From: Whalleya microplaca
Taxonomy: Eukaryota; Ascomycota; Sordariomycetes; Xylariales; Xylariaceae
Direction of reading: 5' to 3'
NCBI GenBank assembly: GCA_022497155.1
Contig: MU385722.1
Location: 806,001 to 870,000 of the forward strand
DNA: 64,000 bases
Part shown: in pieces, positions 48,590 through 60,740 of the stretch
How the letters are laid out: every line of letters begins with the position of its first letter
Position numbering within the stretch: the stretch's first letter is position 1
Translations under genes and position numbers: made by a program
Notes under the pieces: model-generated
Seen by the model: only the letters and a program-made list of their open reading frames with translations
Database searches by the model: none
What the model was told of the DNA's origin: nothing

Positions 48590-50232
48590 ATTTGCCGGGT
48601 GATGCTTCTATCTGACAGAGTAGCTAATAATGAATTCAACTTCTCATTGTAAGATAGCCTGTCGATGACAACAGCGGCTAGGATATGGAATATAGTTGCG
48701 GAGTTAGAACTTATTAGTTACCTACATGACCTACCAATTGTTATGGTTAGGTTGGTGGATGGAGGAGAGCTCGAGTTCAGGATACGGAGTAATGTAACTT
48801 AGGTACAGTCAGTAGGTACATATATACCTAGTACCGACTAGCAAGGGTCTGCACGTGTTTATGGATTACGTAAGGTGTCGAAATGCATCATCGTGGCATA
48901 TGTACAGTTCACATCCACACGTACAGGATGATCAAGTTACTTGGTGAGGAGATTCTGATTGAACAGCTCACTGCCAGCTGTTCATGCCTTTCACAGCAGA
49001 TGTTCAGAGCAAATATACCTAGGTATGTACTTGACTTGAATACGTAGCAATATCCATCCATGTACTTCAATGAAGCTACTACACGTACAGTTTACACCTG
49101 GAGTATGTATGTACTGAATAGGCACAGATGACTTTAGAAGGTCACCATATTATCCACATCAATATTCAGTACGGGACTAGTGCATGTACCTACTAGGTAG
49201 GTACGGTATCCTACCTAAAGGTACATACATGTACTTCGTACACACGTATCTCGCTCGGACAGTGTAACAAGTGTAAGACAGGTATATCTTCTACTCAATT
49301 CTGCTCCTTGAAATTATCGGTAGCATTCATGTTAGACTACTTTGCCTCTTATCTTATCATATACCTACCTTTCTTCACCCCAGGCTATGACACATCGGTA
49401 TACCATCAACCCCTCTAAGAGTAAGTTTAACCTCTCTCGATCTTAATTCAAAGCTCTCTTGAGGTAGACAGCCCGGGGTTGATAGTTAACGACGATAGAG
49501 CATAAACTGGCTACTTCTCATATAATAACTGATCGAGTAATTTTCTCCATGTTCAATTTTGAAGAGCGTTGTTAAATCCTTTGAAAAGAACTGAGTTTCG
49601 ACCTAATAGTAATAAGCAGATGGGGATACCTCCCAAGTTGCTCATGGGCCCGTTACGAAGACTTCAGGTCTGATAGACTAAGGTGAAGAATTTCAATTAT
49701 AAGCTCTACCGGAATTGTTTCTAGTCAGGGAGGTAATTTGCCTTGTTTATGAGTGTGGTGATGAAGGGGTGTCTAAAGCCACGGGTGTTGAGACCTTTAT
49801 AATTAGAAGAGACGGCAACACGAATGAGAGATTGTATGGCTTAAAAAAGCCATTGAAGGTAATGTAGTGTGACATCCATTGCCCCGTGTGCCTATATTGA
49901 ATTACCATCTTAAAATATACCATGGAATGGAAGAGGACCACAAGCTTGAATGATAATTTAACGAGCCAATAAATCAATATCGCTCATCTGCATCATAATC
50001 TAGCAGTTCATTACAGACTTACTACTTACCCTACTGCTTGACGAATTAATCGTGACAGTTTTAATACAACTTCTATATCTTTCAAGTGTGTAATATGCAC
50101 ATTCATTCCACATCCGTATTCACGATAATCTTATATAAAACTGAATGGTCTATTCTCAAATCCATGCTGGTGGTATTCGAAGACGTGTGGCGTGTACTAA
50201 GCACCCAATTTACCTAAAAGTCCTCTTGCAAA
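48590..50232. other. Intergenic, no gene seen
   Basis: Promoter of the MFS gene and 3' side of the permease. It is rich in GTACAT and CCTAGGTA motifs, with an ACCTAGGT palindrome at 49017-49024. No coding signal. Confidence 0.45.
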
Positions 50233-52082
50233 TCATTCACTAGAGCGCTTCATGATGCCATCGCCCTTCCTCATTTCCTCTTCCCTCTTCTCTAGGGCGC
50301 CTGGCTCCGTAGGATCAACACCTAACCGCATTGCTTCCGCAACCTCGACTGCAGGGCCAGTGAACCACTTTCTCGCCCAGAGGATCCAGGCCGACGTCGC
50401 AAAAACTGCGATTATACCAACAGCCACGACCGTGTAGTTGAGTGTTTGATCCGTAACAGGATTGCTCGTGGGGAGACAGAACACCACCGTGATACACATG
50501 ATCCACGCTACCGCTACTAGTGCCACGATTCTGCTCATGCCCCCGAGGTTGAACGGGCCTTTCATGGTCATGAAATTCTTGTGCCAGATCAGGCCTATGA
50601 GAATCGGAAGACCGTAGCTGATGTAGAGCCCGATCGTCGCAATGCTCGTCGCTGCCGAAAATGCGACGCTGCTGCCGAGCGATGGCAGCGCCAGGATAAA
50701 ACTCAGCGTCGCAGCGAGCCAGACAGCCTGGATTGGACTACGGAATCTCTCATCGACCCGGTGGAAAAAGGGGTGGATGCCGCCATCGCGCGCGAATGCG
50801 AACATCATCCTCGAGTTCGACGTCATGCTGAACAGACCGCAGTGCCACACGCACACCATGATCAAACTAAACAAGACGAGCGCGCCGCTCTCGCCAAATA
50901 TGTCCACGAAGATCTGCAGCACGGGCTGTCCATAGTCGGAGTTTACAGTCCGGTCGAAGTCCTGGATCGAGAAGAGCAGCGACATCAGCACGAGAAACCC
51001 GAATATGGCGCTGAAGCCCACTGAGGAGATAACGCCGATAGGTGCGGACCAAGAGGCATTACGCGTTTCCTCAGAAAGATGTGCCGAAGCGTCGAAACCC
51101 TATGTGATTCAAGGTTAATAGAGACTCGAAGTAGCAGAGCTTTTGAGGGTAACGGACAGTCAGTGTATATTGCGATAGTAGCGAGCCGCACATCACCACA
51201 TACGCAGGCGAGGCGCGCTCGCTCCAGCCAGGACTTCCGTCTACGCCAGTGCCGTCATTGAAGTAGCCAAAGACGAACCTCCCAGACTGGTGTGTGGGTG
51301 CTTTCACGAGGACAGCTATACAAAGTGCTGTGACTCCTGCCGAGTGTAAGATAATAGACGTATTATTCAGGTACCTCAGCACATTAACGCCAAACGTGTT
51401 AATAAGACCGTGGGACACCAGCACCGCAGCGTAGATGCCGATTGTCTTCGAAGCTGTAGGTTCGTAGTCGGGGTTCTGGACCGTCGCAGCCGTGGCGATA
51501 AGGTTTGCGAGCCCGAAGGAGATACCCGTCGTCACAGCTACTTGGCCTAGCAAGTTGAACCAGCCGGTCATCCAAGCTGCGAAGGCGGAATAGCGCGGAG
51601 GCGCCAGCATCGCAGCCCAAAAGTACGGGCCTCCACTCGTAGGAATTGCGCTTACGATCTCCGCCATGGCGACCGCTACCGTGATGGTAAAGAAGGAGAT
51701 TATGATCCAGCCAATACTCATCACTATAAGTCCACACTTTGGTTAGGGATATATGCTCAAGAGCGGGAGGCAACAAGGACTAAGCAAACTCACCAGCTGG
51801 GCCGCCGGTAGTTAATCCAAACGAGAACAGCGTCGTGAGTCCAGTGATGACGCTCTACACGCAATTGATATACTCAGTTAGCTTTCTCGTGCGTACAAAC
51901 CAAGCTGACAGGTGATGGGGAAATGTTCAACAACATACGATAATTGAGAAGGACACGCCAAAGTTGTGAGCCAAACCCCAGTTTCGCTTGAGCTCTTGTT
52001 TGTATCCGAACTGAGCAAGCCGATTCTCATCTTGTTCTTCTACGGGGTTTGAGGTCACCCGTTCAATCGGAAGTTCATCCAT
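50233..52082 (-). CDS. APC-superfamily amino-acid/GABA/choline-type permease
   Basis: Four exons, 52082-51939, 51854-51794, 51723-51158 and 51099-50233 (introns 84, 70 and 58 bp), give 545 aa. The start MDELPIERVTSNPVEEQDEN leads into LKRNWGLAHNFGVSFSIISV - ITGLTTLFSFGLTTGGPAGV, the hallmark of the fungal Uga4/Hnm1-type group. About twelve membrane segments follow, with EIVSAIPTSGGPYFWAAML and GFDASAHLSEETRNASWSAP as further signatures. Substrates in this group include GABA, choline, polyamines and other amino acids; which applies here is unknown. The third intron uses an uncommon GTCCGT donor. The C-terminal tail is charged (KREEEMRKGDGIMKRSSE). Confidence 0.92.
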
Positions 52083-53051
52083 GATGGGCGAAAGTGAACA
52101 TTCACAATGGCGCGCTTGGGACGCTCTCAGCTTTTCACGATTGTCAGGCAACACATGTAAGACAGCATACACGCGCAGACGCAAGAGGATTGGACCGTTA
52201 CATCATGTTGGGGGTACAGAAGCTTTATTATTATACAGCTGAGGGTACATGTTGAGCTTCTGAACTGGAACCTATTCACTGATACGTTATCACCGAGGAG
52301 GTGAAGCCTGATAGGTTGAACTAAATGTGTGACATGACTTTGTTGACGATCCTTGCAGATAGCTGCAGATAAGTCAGATCCCCCCTGTACGAAGTAAGAC
52401 ATGCATTCGTTATAGCTTTTCGATCTCGGTGGAACTAACACTAGCTCAGTATGAACCTAGAGTAAAACAAATAGGGCGATAAAGCTGAGCACACAAAACG
52501 ACTGATCTTAGACCCTGTACCATATGTTTAAGAAAATGCGTTGCTCATCAAACTGACTAATGATAAGCCCTGAAATCCCAACCGAGCCTAGCGATAAGTA
52601 TTCGCGGCGCATGTACGGACATATATGTATGGACTAAAGTAAGACCGGCCGGCGCGCTACAATACCTACCTTGCTAGAGCTTTACCTAGATAAGCGTGGC
52701 AAAGAAGCTTGATTGATTTATTGAATAGGCATTATAATTTGCTGTGATTGTTTTCTATACCACAGTAGTTCATGAGAGTCCTGCGAGTATCCATACTGAC
52801 CTAGCCTACTCCCGTTCCATAAAAAATCCAATGGGATCCCAAGGTTGACCCCAGAGTGTCTGAGGATTTATGAAGATTTATGAATAATAATACGAAGAAA
52901 CCGATTTTTAAGGAGAAGCGGCAACGCCTGGCTCTGATCAAGTTAATATGGCTAGTCGACATAACACAATTGCCGTACATATGCAACTTTTGATATCGTC
53001 TAAAGTCGTCTGCCATTTACCTGGAGCTTATAAATATAATATATATATAAT

Positions 53052-53093
<42 letters not shown>

Positions 53094-55064
53094 TCAATCC
53101 CACCATCTTCGAGATGTTTTATCGGTAACCGTGTTCGTGGATATCCGTCTCTGTCTTCTCCCGCTTGTCATAGTCAGTCCTTCTGTTGAGAAGTTGTGGC
53201 TCCTCGGCTTGAATGCGACCCGTGACCGGGGATAAGTACTATCATGAGAGAATGCCAAGTCGACAGAAAGCTGCACACTATTCTGTCTAATACATCCAAC
53301 ACGTTTCATGTTACAAATCGTAGAAATAGAATCATTTTATAGATAACTTTCTTGGCGTCCGCTTCAAAATCCACGACATCTGACAATTTGTATCCAAAAT
53401 TGCAGTGGTGATCTTGCCAGTAAAGACTAGATTATCTCTGGTGGTTGTCACACCCCTTTAGTCTTTCACTGCTAATAGCAATATCCCAAGCTACCATCGC
53501 TGATGGAAAGCCCGCCTTCTTTGCCTCTCCTGTCCAAGCCAGCATATGCATAGCCGGCAGTATAGCCCATCTTCCCTCCTCACAAGTGTCTGTGTCGGTG
53601 ATGCTATTGCTCATGCTGTTATTTGTTGCTGTCGGTGCTGATAATGTCCGCCAAGCTGGTGATGTTGGCATCATTACTGCTGACGATAAGCGCTGCTGCT
53701 ACTTGTGCCACCGTCAATAGGGGTAGGACCTGGCCACCTCTTTCAAATCTTATACCTAGACTTGACTAGGCGACGGGACATTATGATACGCAGGAAATGA
53801 ATACAGAATACTGCACGATGAGATTACTATCAAAACCTAGGGACCAGACATAGGTACCTACCAAGAAGTTGGTCAATAAAGGCTGCTTCTCTTAAATATT
53901 CTGTGTCTTCAGGGGTAACATTCCGAGTATCAGGATATGATCGTAGGTATTAACGCCTTGCGCGGCATTTCATAACAATGCCGTCTCTGAGCAAAGAAAT
54001 GCTCATATATGATCAATTAATTAATCACTCTACTACAACACCACAGTATCAGACAGGCTGAGTTCACTTGAGACTGGAATTATTAGCCCGAGACGCAAAT
54101 ACGTCACACTCATTAGCGATCTCCAAGAAGATTATTGCTAACACGGCACAAGTCTTGGACAAGCGGGATGAACAGCCATACTCTCCGTATATTGAGACCA
54201 AATATCATATTCCTGGGTGGCTGTGTGGCAACAGTTCCACTGTTAGGGGCCTTTCAACGCCGACGTACTCTTACCGGCATTCCTGGCGCCTGTTGCACTG
54301 TCTGCACATGAAGACAGATATCTGGATTCACCTGAGAGGATCTATATTATTCGTGGTACCCGGCCCCCGTGCTCTAGCTTCACGTTGCCTCAGCCTTTCC
54401 ACCGGCGCCAATTTTGCGTTTGACTCCTTCACCTCGACTGTCGCTTGCTTAGAACTTAGCACCATGTCCCGGACTTTGAGAAGCCATCCGTATCGCGCGC
54501 AACATTCTTCTTGGGCAGGAAGGATGTCCTTGGAATCTATACACTGGCTCTTTGTGGTAGGTATTTCATCCATGACTTATTATACGTTCTTTTGCAACCC
54601 GGAGGCTCAGCATGCCTGCTGTGCGCTTGATCTCTTCGCATTCGCAGCTCTGCTCGGTGATTCCATGGACATTTCATTCTGCCGCTCATAGAGGGTATGA
54701 AGAGCTTGAGACATACAAATGGAATGTCATATCAGCGTTCGACGTGTACACTGGTTCCATGGTACCTATGGACTGATAAGTCGAGTCGGACCAGCCCTGT
54801 ATGATTCACACTTTACAGAATTATCCGTAAACATTTTGTTGGTTAATTGATATGTTTGGGTCTGTTAGCAAGAGAGGTTTTCTTATCCTACGAATAGGGC
54901 TGAGCTGATATCAGCGTCTAAGAATATTTAGAACGTCTTGGCATAATGAGAACTTGAAAAAAACCCAAAGATTGAGTTAAATTCAACATCAATTCCCCTG
55001 ACAGAGTCCTATCATCATACATCTAATGATGCGGTGTGAACCCTAGAACTAGTCCGCCTGCACC
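52083..55064. other. Long intergenic region
   Basis: Three kilobases without a supported gene. It contains a GT microsatellite at 53054-53092. Overlapping frames near 53445-53720 and 54068-54691 show no recognisable domain; a minus frame at 54328-54573 is helical and charged but has no clear start exon. Confidence 0.4.
53054..53092. repeat. GT dinucleotide microsatellite
   Basis: An uninterrupted GT repeat of about 19 units. Confidence 0.93.
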
Positions 55065-56165
55065 ATGGAATGTCCCTTTCCGCAATTCGGCCTACTACCA
55101 GCCGAGCTTCGCTGCAAGGTATGGTGCTTTGCCGTCCCGCGTCGTACCATACCAGTAAGATTGAAGCTGGATTTAGACGCGTGGAATGGTGCACACGAGA
55201 TGGAATGGGAGCAGATACACTACCGTCTTGTGTCTGATGGCAAGCCAGTTCCACTGCCGCCCGTGACGATGGTCAATCACGAGGCGCGCCACGAGGCAAT
55301 GAAGAGCTACAAGAAATCACTTCAGATTAACAGAGATTCCATGAGGCGAGCCCTTGGATTGCACGCTGTGGACGATGTCGCTTTTGGCACTCTATGCAAT
55401 TCCTCGAGGATCCCATGGTTCAACCCGAAGTGTGATGTCTTGGAATGGTCTGAACCTTTTCGCTGGTCCAGTGGTCATGCATCACTGCCGAGTCCTTTGT
55501 TCCTTGGAGCGTGCTTGTCGGTCAAACATATCAGCCTAGAACCCGAGGTTTCAATGAACAGTCAATTAGAAACTCTAGCTATTGCTGTCCTAGATGCGGC
55601 TCAACCTCTCGAGATTCTCAACATCACTCTCAAGGAGTCTCAGTCCTGCTGGCGCCAGTTCCGACTGGCAAGACGACCTGCCAGCATAAGGTTCTCGCAA
55701 AGAGAGGAAGATGTGCAAGCCGTCCTCGCACGCCACTCTACTTGCTTTCTCCCGTGGTACTCGACATCTCCGGGTAATGCGAAAAGCCCGATTGAGGGTC
55801 CGAGTTCCCTCATGAATGAGATATTGACAGCGGAGACTTGGCCTAGACAGGCGCCTCTAGGTCCCGAGACACAGCTAGACACGAGATTCTCCATCTACCA
55901 AGTTCTTCGTCCCCACGAGCTCGCAGATCAGAAATACATCGCCCTACGTCTGGAAGCGTTAGCTTCGCGATCGTCCTTAAACCAAACATTTCATGAATTA
56001 TGTCGTACGGCCGCTTGTTGGGAGTTTGGCGAAGACATCCAGTTAGACATCATTATGTGGTTGAGACTAGTGAAGATGCATTACTCCTCTTCCACGCCAA
56101 CTCTTCCGATAGCTCTCTGCCACGGGTTCTGTCTGTCTGAATATGGGTTGCCGAAGTCTTCCTAG
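55065..56165 (+). CDS. 2EXR-domain protein
   Basis: A single exon of 366 aa, starting in good context (CACCATGG). The N-terminus FPQFGLLPAELRCKVWCFAV - PRRTIPVRLKLD is the 2EXR domain, an F-box-like fungal module with paired Glu-x-Arg motifs (here ELR) found in large lineage-specific families. A second part of the motif, PPVTMVNHEARHEAMKSYKK, follows at about residues 65-85. The rest has no recognised domain. The function of the family is unknown. Confidence 0.85.
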   Translation: MECPFPQFGLLPAELRCKVWCFAVPRRTIPVRLKLDLDAWNGAHEMEWEQIHYRLVSDGKPVPLPPVTMVNHEARHEAMKSYKKSLQINRDSMRRALGLHAVDDVAFGTLCNSSRIPWFNPKCDVLEWSEPFRWSSGHASLPSPLFLGACLSVKHISLEPEVSMNSQLETLAIAVLDAAQPLEILNITLKESQSCWRQFRLARRPASIRFSQREEDVQAVLARHSTCFLPWYSTSPGNAKSPIEGPSSLMNEILTAETWPRQAPLGPETQLDTRFSIYQVLRPHELADQKYIALRLEALASRSSLNQTFHELCRTAACWEFGEDIQLDIIMWLRLVKMHYSSSTPTLPIALCHGFCLSEYGLPKSS

Positions 56166-58117
56166 CATTTTCAACCATAACAACTGAGGATGGTTGAAAC
56201 AGCCCACTACTTTCGTGCGACCTGGTTGTTGACTTATTTGACACTCGTTGTAAGAACCCTATTTTTGATCTCTAAAGCAGTCTTGCACTATGATAACCAA
56301 CGGTAATAAACGCCAAGAGAACCATGGGGTGGGTATTATTAATGAGCTACGATGATGGTTTGTGTGAGGCAGCGTCGCTACACCTTTGTCGCTTTGATGC
56401 ACTAAATGCTGGAGGCCTCGGGCTACAATCTCGAAGGTATTTGAAAAGTTTCCATCGTTTCGCCCATGGGTTGGTGTTAGCCAGTATTCCGCAAACACGA
56501 GAGATTCACCAGTCTTTTCCATTTCAACCCTGAATTGGATGTGGACCAGAGTGTGAACACGGGTCAAAGCAATTGCGAAGGCTATATTCAATGCTCAAAG
56601 TCGATGCCCACAGCCGTGCTGCCACATGGGACCTTTCGTTGCTCTCCCTACGGGTACATGGCCGGCGGTGAAGGCTGCAAAGTACTTTCAACTATTTTCA
56701 GCATTGCGCCTAGGTTATTCTAGCGCTTTAGACATCGATAGATTACCCTGAAGCTGCCCATAAATCCATGAAGTTAGGTAATGAGTTCCTAAAAGTTTCA
56801 CGTGAGTCCCTGGTAGTCGTGATATGTGGTTCGCTAGAAGAGAGGCAAAAGCACAGCCTTGGTCAAAGTCCCCAACTGAATAGGCTAATAGACTACCTCT
56901 CCGACTTCAAAGATTTGTCGATGCGGATCTCGTGTTTAGATTATTCAACGTCATTTTTGCGGGTGATACAGTAGCTAGCATTGATAGCATACTACGTAGT
57001 ACGATCCGGCCGTTCTAGCCAGGCACTAGAAGTCCTTGGCTCCACGTCGAATAAGGGTCCGTTCAAGGGTGAAGAAATTCAGGATGTCCCCAAGACCCGA
57101 CGTCTAGGCGCTATTATACATACTACGTAGTAGTAATGCCGGGTAAGTAATAAAGCGGCTCCGTGTATGACAACTTATTCTCTCATCCTCCAATAGTCAG
57201 GCAACTTATTAGCTCTCAGCTGAGTTCATGCTTAGGTAGGATATTCAATACTCGAGGTTATTGTATCAGAAGGGAGAGATCTGGACGGGTATCCACCTTC
57301 TGAGCCACCTTCTGGTGGCTAACCTTGGTTTCCTTGCACACTTTTTAATTCGTTGTCATGCATCCAACGGGGACCACCACTGGGTACTTGATAGCAGAGC
57401 CTGAGATCTTCAGCGACCTGATCACCCACTTGAGAAATACCGTCCGAACCTAACGACAAGGTCACTCCACGTTCTGCAGATTCTATGATTGATACCTATA
57501 CCGACTTACTATGTATAACCAATACGAGTTGTAGCAGCCCAACTTGTACATACTACGTAGCAGAGTGATCGTGGCTTTGCGGATTCGGCACATTAGGCCC
57601 ACGCTACCGCATGTGTATTATTATCTTACGTCCCGCCAATATCACGGGAAGGGCTTGAGGCTTCAAGCCGTTTTGGGTTTAAGCGCCGGTACGTGAGAGC
57701 CTACCGACTCCACAGCAGCCCGGGTCCTTTTTCCTATTATATGTGCTATGCAAAAGAAGATACTTGAGCCAATCGGTTACGGCGGCCATCATAGGGACGG
57801 GGCCCGGGAATTGAGAATCGCGCCAAGAAGCGGCTGTAGTTTCACTCCTCGTATTTTTGTGCCCCGCTGGTGATCGGAGTGTAAATGAGGTCAACGGGCA
57901 ACTGTCACCTGACCGAGCCCTGCGAGGCTACTGAGAATCCCAACATTCATGGAGACTGATGAATGACATATAAGGGCTTGGGCTTTCCCAGCCATATTCG
58001 AGTTTCTATCACCACCATCAGCCAAATCAAGTCGATCGCTCATAATCTCAACCTTGCTTGTCATCCCTTCGTTTTAATAAACAGACAACATCACGAACCA
58101 ACCAGCCAACAGCCAAC
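56166..58117. other. Intergenic with TACGTA palindromes
   Basis: No gene recognised. The palindrome TACTACGTAGTA occurs at 56990-57001 and 57121-57132, with a near copy at 57551-57562. Confidence 0.45.
57969..57974 (+). promoter_or_regulatory. Probable TATA box of the phiA-like gene
   Basis: TATAAG, 144 bp upstream of the ATG at 58118, followed by a pyrimidine-rich, ATG-free stretch until CAAC-rich leader sequence. This is a usual arrangement for a strongly expressed fungal wall protein gene. Confidence 0.4.
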
Positions 58118-58770
58118 ATGTTCTTCTCTAAGACCCTCGCTGCTGCTTCCCTCTTCCTCGGGGCCTCAACTGCGCTCCCGGCCGCCACCACTGACGCCGC
58201 GCTGCCCGCCGACGCCAAGTTCCACATCATGGCGCTTCGATCCGCCAGCCCGGTGCACTTTGCCCACTTCAAGGCGGCTCACAAGAGCCTGTTCGTCAAC
58301 CTGCCGGCGCAGAACGCGTCCTGCGACAGCACCGACGACGCCGACGACGCCACCTTCTACCTGAAGGACGGTGGTCTGTTCCTGTATGCCGCGTCCGCCA
58401 CGCCGCAGCAGCTGTATGCCGATCGCTCCGGAATGGGTATGTGCTTTTGCGACATCTAAATATATTCTTCTTCAGTTTCGAGGAAAGTCCGCTAACTTTG
58501 TGTTAAACAGGCCAAGGCAAGGTTGGATACACTACGGGCGCTGAGCCGACCCCCAACGACGCCGAGAGAACCGGCTGGGTCCTCGATGACACCAACCACC
58601 TGACGCTGGCGGGTGCTTCGTTCCTCGCCTGCCCCAACAGCACCGACAACGCGTGGAGCGTGTGGGTGTCGTCGGACGTCGAGAAGCCTGCCGGTCTGGA
58701 GGGCTGCCTTGGTGTTTCCGCTCTCGCTGTCGAGGCTCCCAACCCCAACGGCTGCGTCTACACCCAGTAG
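58118..58770 (+). CDS. phiA: PhiA-like secreted cell-wall protein
   Basis: Two exons, 58118-58436 and 58511-58770 (intron 74 bp, phase 1), give 192 aa, the usual PhiA size. Residues 1-19 (MFFSKTLAAASLFLGASTAL) are a signal peptide. FHIMALRSASPVHFAHFKAA, ATFYLKDGGLFLYAASATPQ and the C-terminal VSSDVEKPAGLEGCLGVSAL with a closing Cys fit the PhiA family of abundant fungal wall proteins, needed for phialide development in Aspergillus. Two sequons for N-glycosylation are visible (NAS, NST). The high GC and biased codons suggest strong expression. Confidence 0.9.
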
Positions 58771-59297
58771 AAAAGAGTCATGAGTGGATGAATGAGATTA
58801 GATATTGTATGACGCAGGCCAGATTGTATGTAGAGCTTAATGTGTAAATATTTTAAGATTCGAAATTCACGAGGCACCTGAATATTCTTGATATATATCC
58901 TGACATCTGTACTGTGTGGTTGTCTGATATATATTGGAAGTGTCTAATTGTGCTTTGTACTTTGTGCTTCCTATCTGGTGGATGACGATATCATGGAATC
59001 GTTGCTGTTCTAGTCGTACCGGGAGGCTAAACTCAGGACGCAATCACAAGAATGCTAAAAATGCGCAAGGTTTCATGCTCAATTGAATGACTATCATTAG
59101 TCACGTTCTCCTATAGTTGGATCTTTAGTGTCCTGATAACAACACTGGATTAAGGGGTTGAACATAATCACACATGGCTCTCTGTGTGCTTTTTCACCTA
59201 GAGCATCAAATTCATGGCAGAACCTGCCGAAACACTTTTTAATGCCTGAAGACGCCTCAAACCGTTGGGTATACGCATGAAAAGCGTCGAGCTTCAG
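58771..59297. other. Intergenic, convergent tails
   Basis: 3' regions of the phiA-like gene (+) and RPA43 (-). Nothing else is seen. Confidence 0.5.
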
Positions 59298-60740
59298 CTA
59301 TTCGCTATCGCTATTGGCCCGGGTCGCCATTAATATAGGAGCACGCTGAAGCGCATTCTCCTCCTCCTCCATCCCACCAAACTTAGTCATGCTAAACTCG
59401 GGCACGCGCTTATGGTGTCTGCGCGAGACGCTCGGGTTCCTAAGCTTGCGTCTCCTCATGTCCTCCATCTCCTCAGCAAACTTGGCCTTCTCTTCCTCCT
59501 CGTCTAGCATCGTGCCCTCGATGCTGAGGTATCCGTAGTCGCCGCTGACTCCGACCTCGTAGTTCCTAATCCGGAAGGAGATCTTGGCGCCTCCTCGTAG
59601 CCGCGTACCCGCCTCGTCCACCCAGTAGCCTGCCGTGTGCATCTGGGTTCCGTCTCCGGCCTCGGGGTTGTCTTCGAAGGGCTCTGGCGTTGGGATCTTG
59701 GACTCGGCCTTCGTCTTCTCCCTGCCCTTGGACATGAGATCCACCCAGCGCCAACCACGGAGCAGGCGTCCGGCTTCAATTGAGGCGTTGAATTTGTCCC
59801 AGCAGACCACGCCTATGTGGCCCTCGCCTTGCAGGTTGACAACGCCCTCCATCCACGCACCCCTCGCCGGACGGAAGAGAACAACGTCGACTGTCAGCCA
59901 GCTGAAGCTCACTGCGTACTCGTTGATGGACTCAAGTAACACGACGTTTTCCTGTGCGCTCCTATTGCTGAGTGAAGCCTTGCCAGGCGCCTCTCCAAGC
60001 CGGGGATTGCGGTATGCCAAGAGAACGCCGCGGAAGCTGTGTACGTAGTGATTGAGGAGAGGTTTGAGATGCTGGTCTGCGTAGCCTTCTAAGGGCTCCA
60101 TGAGCCCGGATGGAAACAGCGGCAGGTACTGAGAAACGATCTGAGTGAAGAATGGGAAATCCGCGTCTGGTTTCCGCCCAAACACCTGTCCGTTCGAGGG
60201 TTTGGCGGGGGTCGCCTGCAAATCCAGAGAATTGGGAATTGAGTTTTGAAGCTGGGCTTCGGCCGCGGGGGAGCTGTCTCGACTGCTAGGCGCAGCATCT
60301 TTCGATGATGCTACTGCTTCATCAGCCTCGGTGGGTTCAAGCACCAGCTCTTGTTCTCGCTTCCGCTCCCGCTTCCTGGATTTCTTCTCTTTCCTCGGCT
60401 TGCCACTATCCACATGATCGGCTTGCTGTGACTCTGGTATTTCCGAATCGGCCGCCATCTCGGGGTTTGGCTTTATGGGGTTGTCATTCTCGGTAGCATT
60501 GCCTTCTCTCGTTGACCTCTTCCTCTTTTTACCTACCCTGCTGTCTATCACGTCTTGCTCTATTTTGTGTGCAGGGGCCTCTGCTTGATTGCGTTCAATT
60601 AGGGAGACGGCATTGCTGCTACTCTTTGATTTCTTGTGACGACGTTCGCTTCTGTCTTGACCGTCGGGGTCGCGAGACCGCTTCTTTTTATGTTTGGTCT
60701 TCTGCTCGCCCACCGGTATTGGGGGCACTTCGTCTGCCAT
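59298..60740 (-). CDS. RPA43: DNA-directed RNA polymerase I subunit RPA43
   Basis: A single exon of 480 aa. Residues 1-195 are a lysine-rich, disordered extension (KKKRSRDPDGQDRSERRHKK and similar), as in fungal RPA43 relatives. The conserved part begins near 205: FPFFTQIVSQYLPLFPSGLM and LKPLLNHYVHSFRGVLLAYR, then the OB-fold region with WLTVDVVLFRPARGAWMEGV and VNLQGEGHIGVVCWDKFNAS, as in Rpb7-like stalk subunits. A final acidic and basic tail follows. RPA43 pairs with RPA14 in the Pol I stalk and contacts Rrn3 for rDNA transcription in the nucleolus. Confidence 0.92.
   Translation of the reverse strand: MADEVPPIPVGEQKTKHKKKRSRDPDGQDRSERRHKKSKSSSNAVSLIERNQAEAPAHKIEQDVIDSRVGKKRKRSTREGNATENDNPIKPNPEMAADSEIPESQQADHVDSGKPRKEKKSRKRERKREQELVLEPTEADEAVASSKDAAPSSRDSSPAAEAQLQNSIPNSLDLQATPAKPSNGQVFGRKPDADFPFFTQIVSQYLPLFPSGLMEPLEGYADQHLKPLLNHYVHSFRGVLLAYRNPRLGEAPGKASLSNRSAQENVVLLESINEYAVSFSWLTVDVVLFRPARGAWMEGVVNLQGEGHIGVVCWDKFNASIEAGRLLRGWRWVDLMSKGREKTKAESKIPTPEPFEDNPEAGDGTQMHTAGYWVDEAGTRLRGGAKISFRIRNYEVGVSGDYGYLSIEGTMLDEEEEKAKFAEEMEDMRRRKLRNPSVSRRHHKRVPEFSMTKFGGMEEEENALQRAPILMATRANSDSE

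Noticed and set aside
54068..54691. A 207-codon plus frame and an 81-codon minus frame
   Set aside because: Neither shows a known motif, good start context or plausible splice partners.
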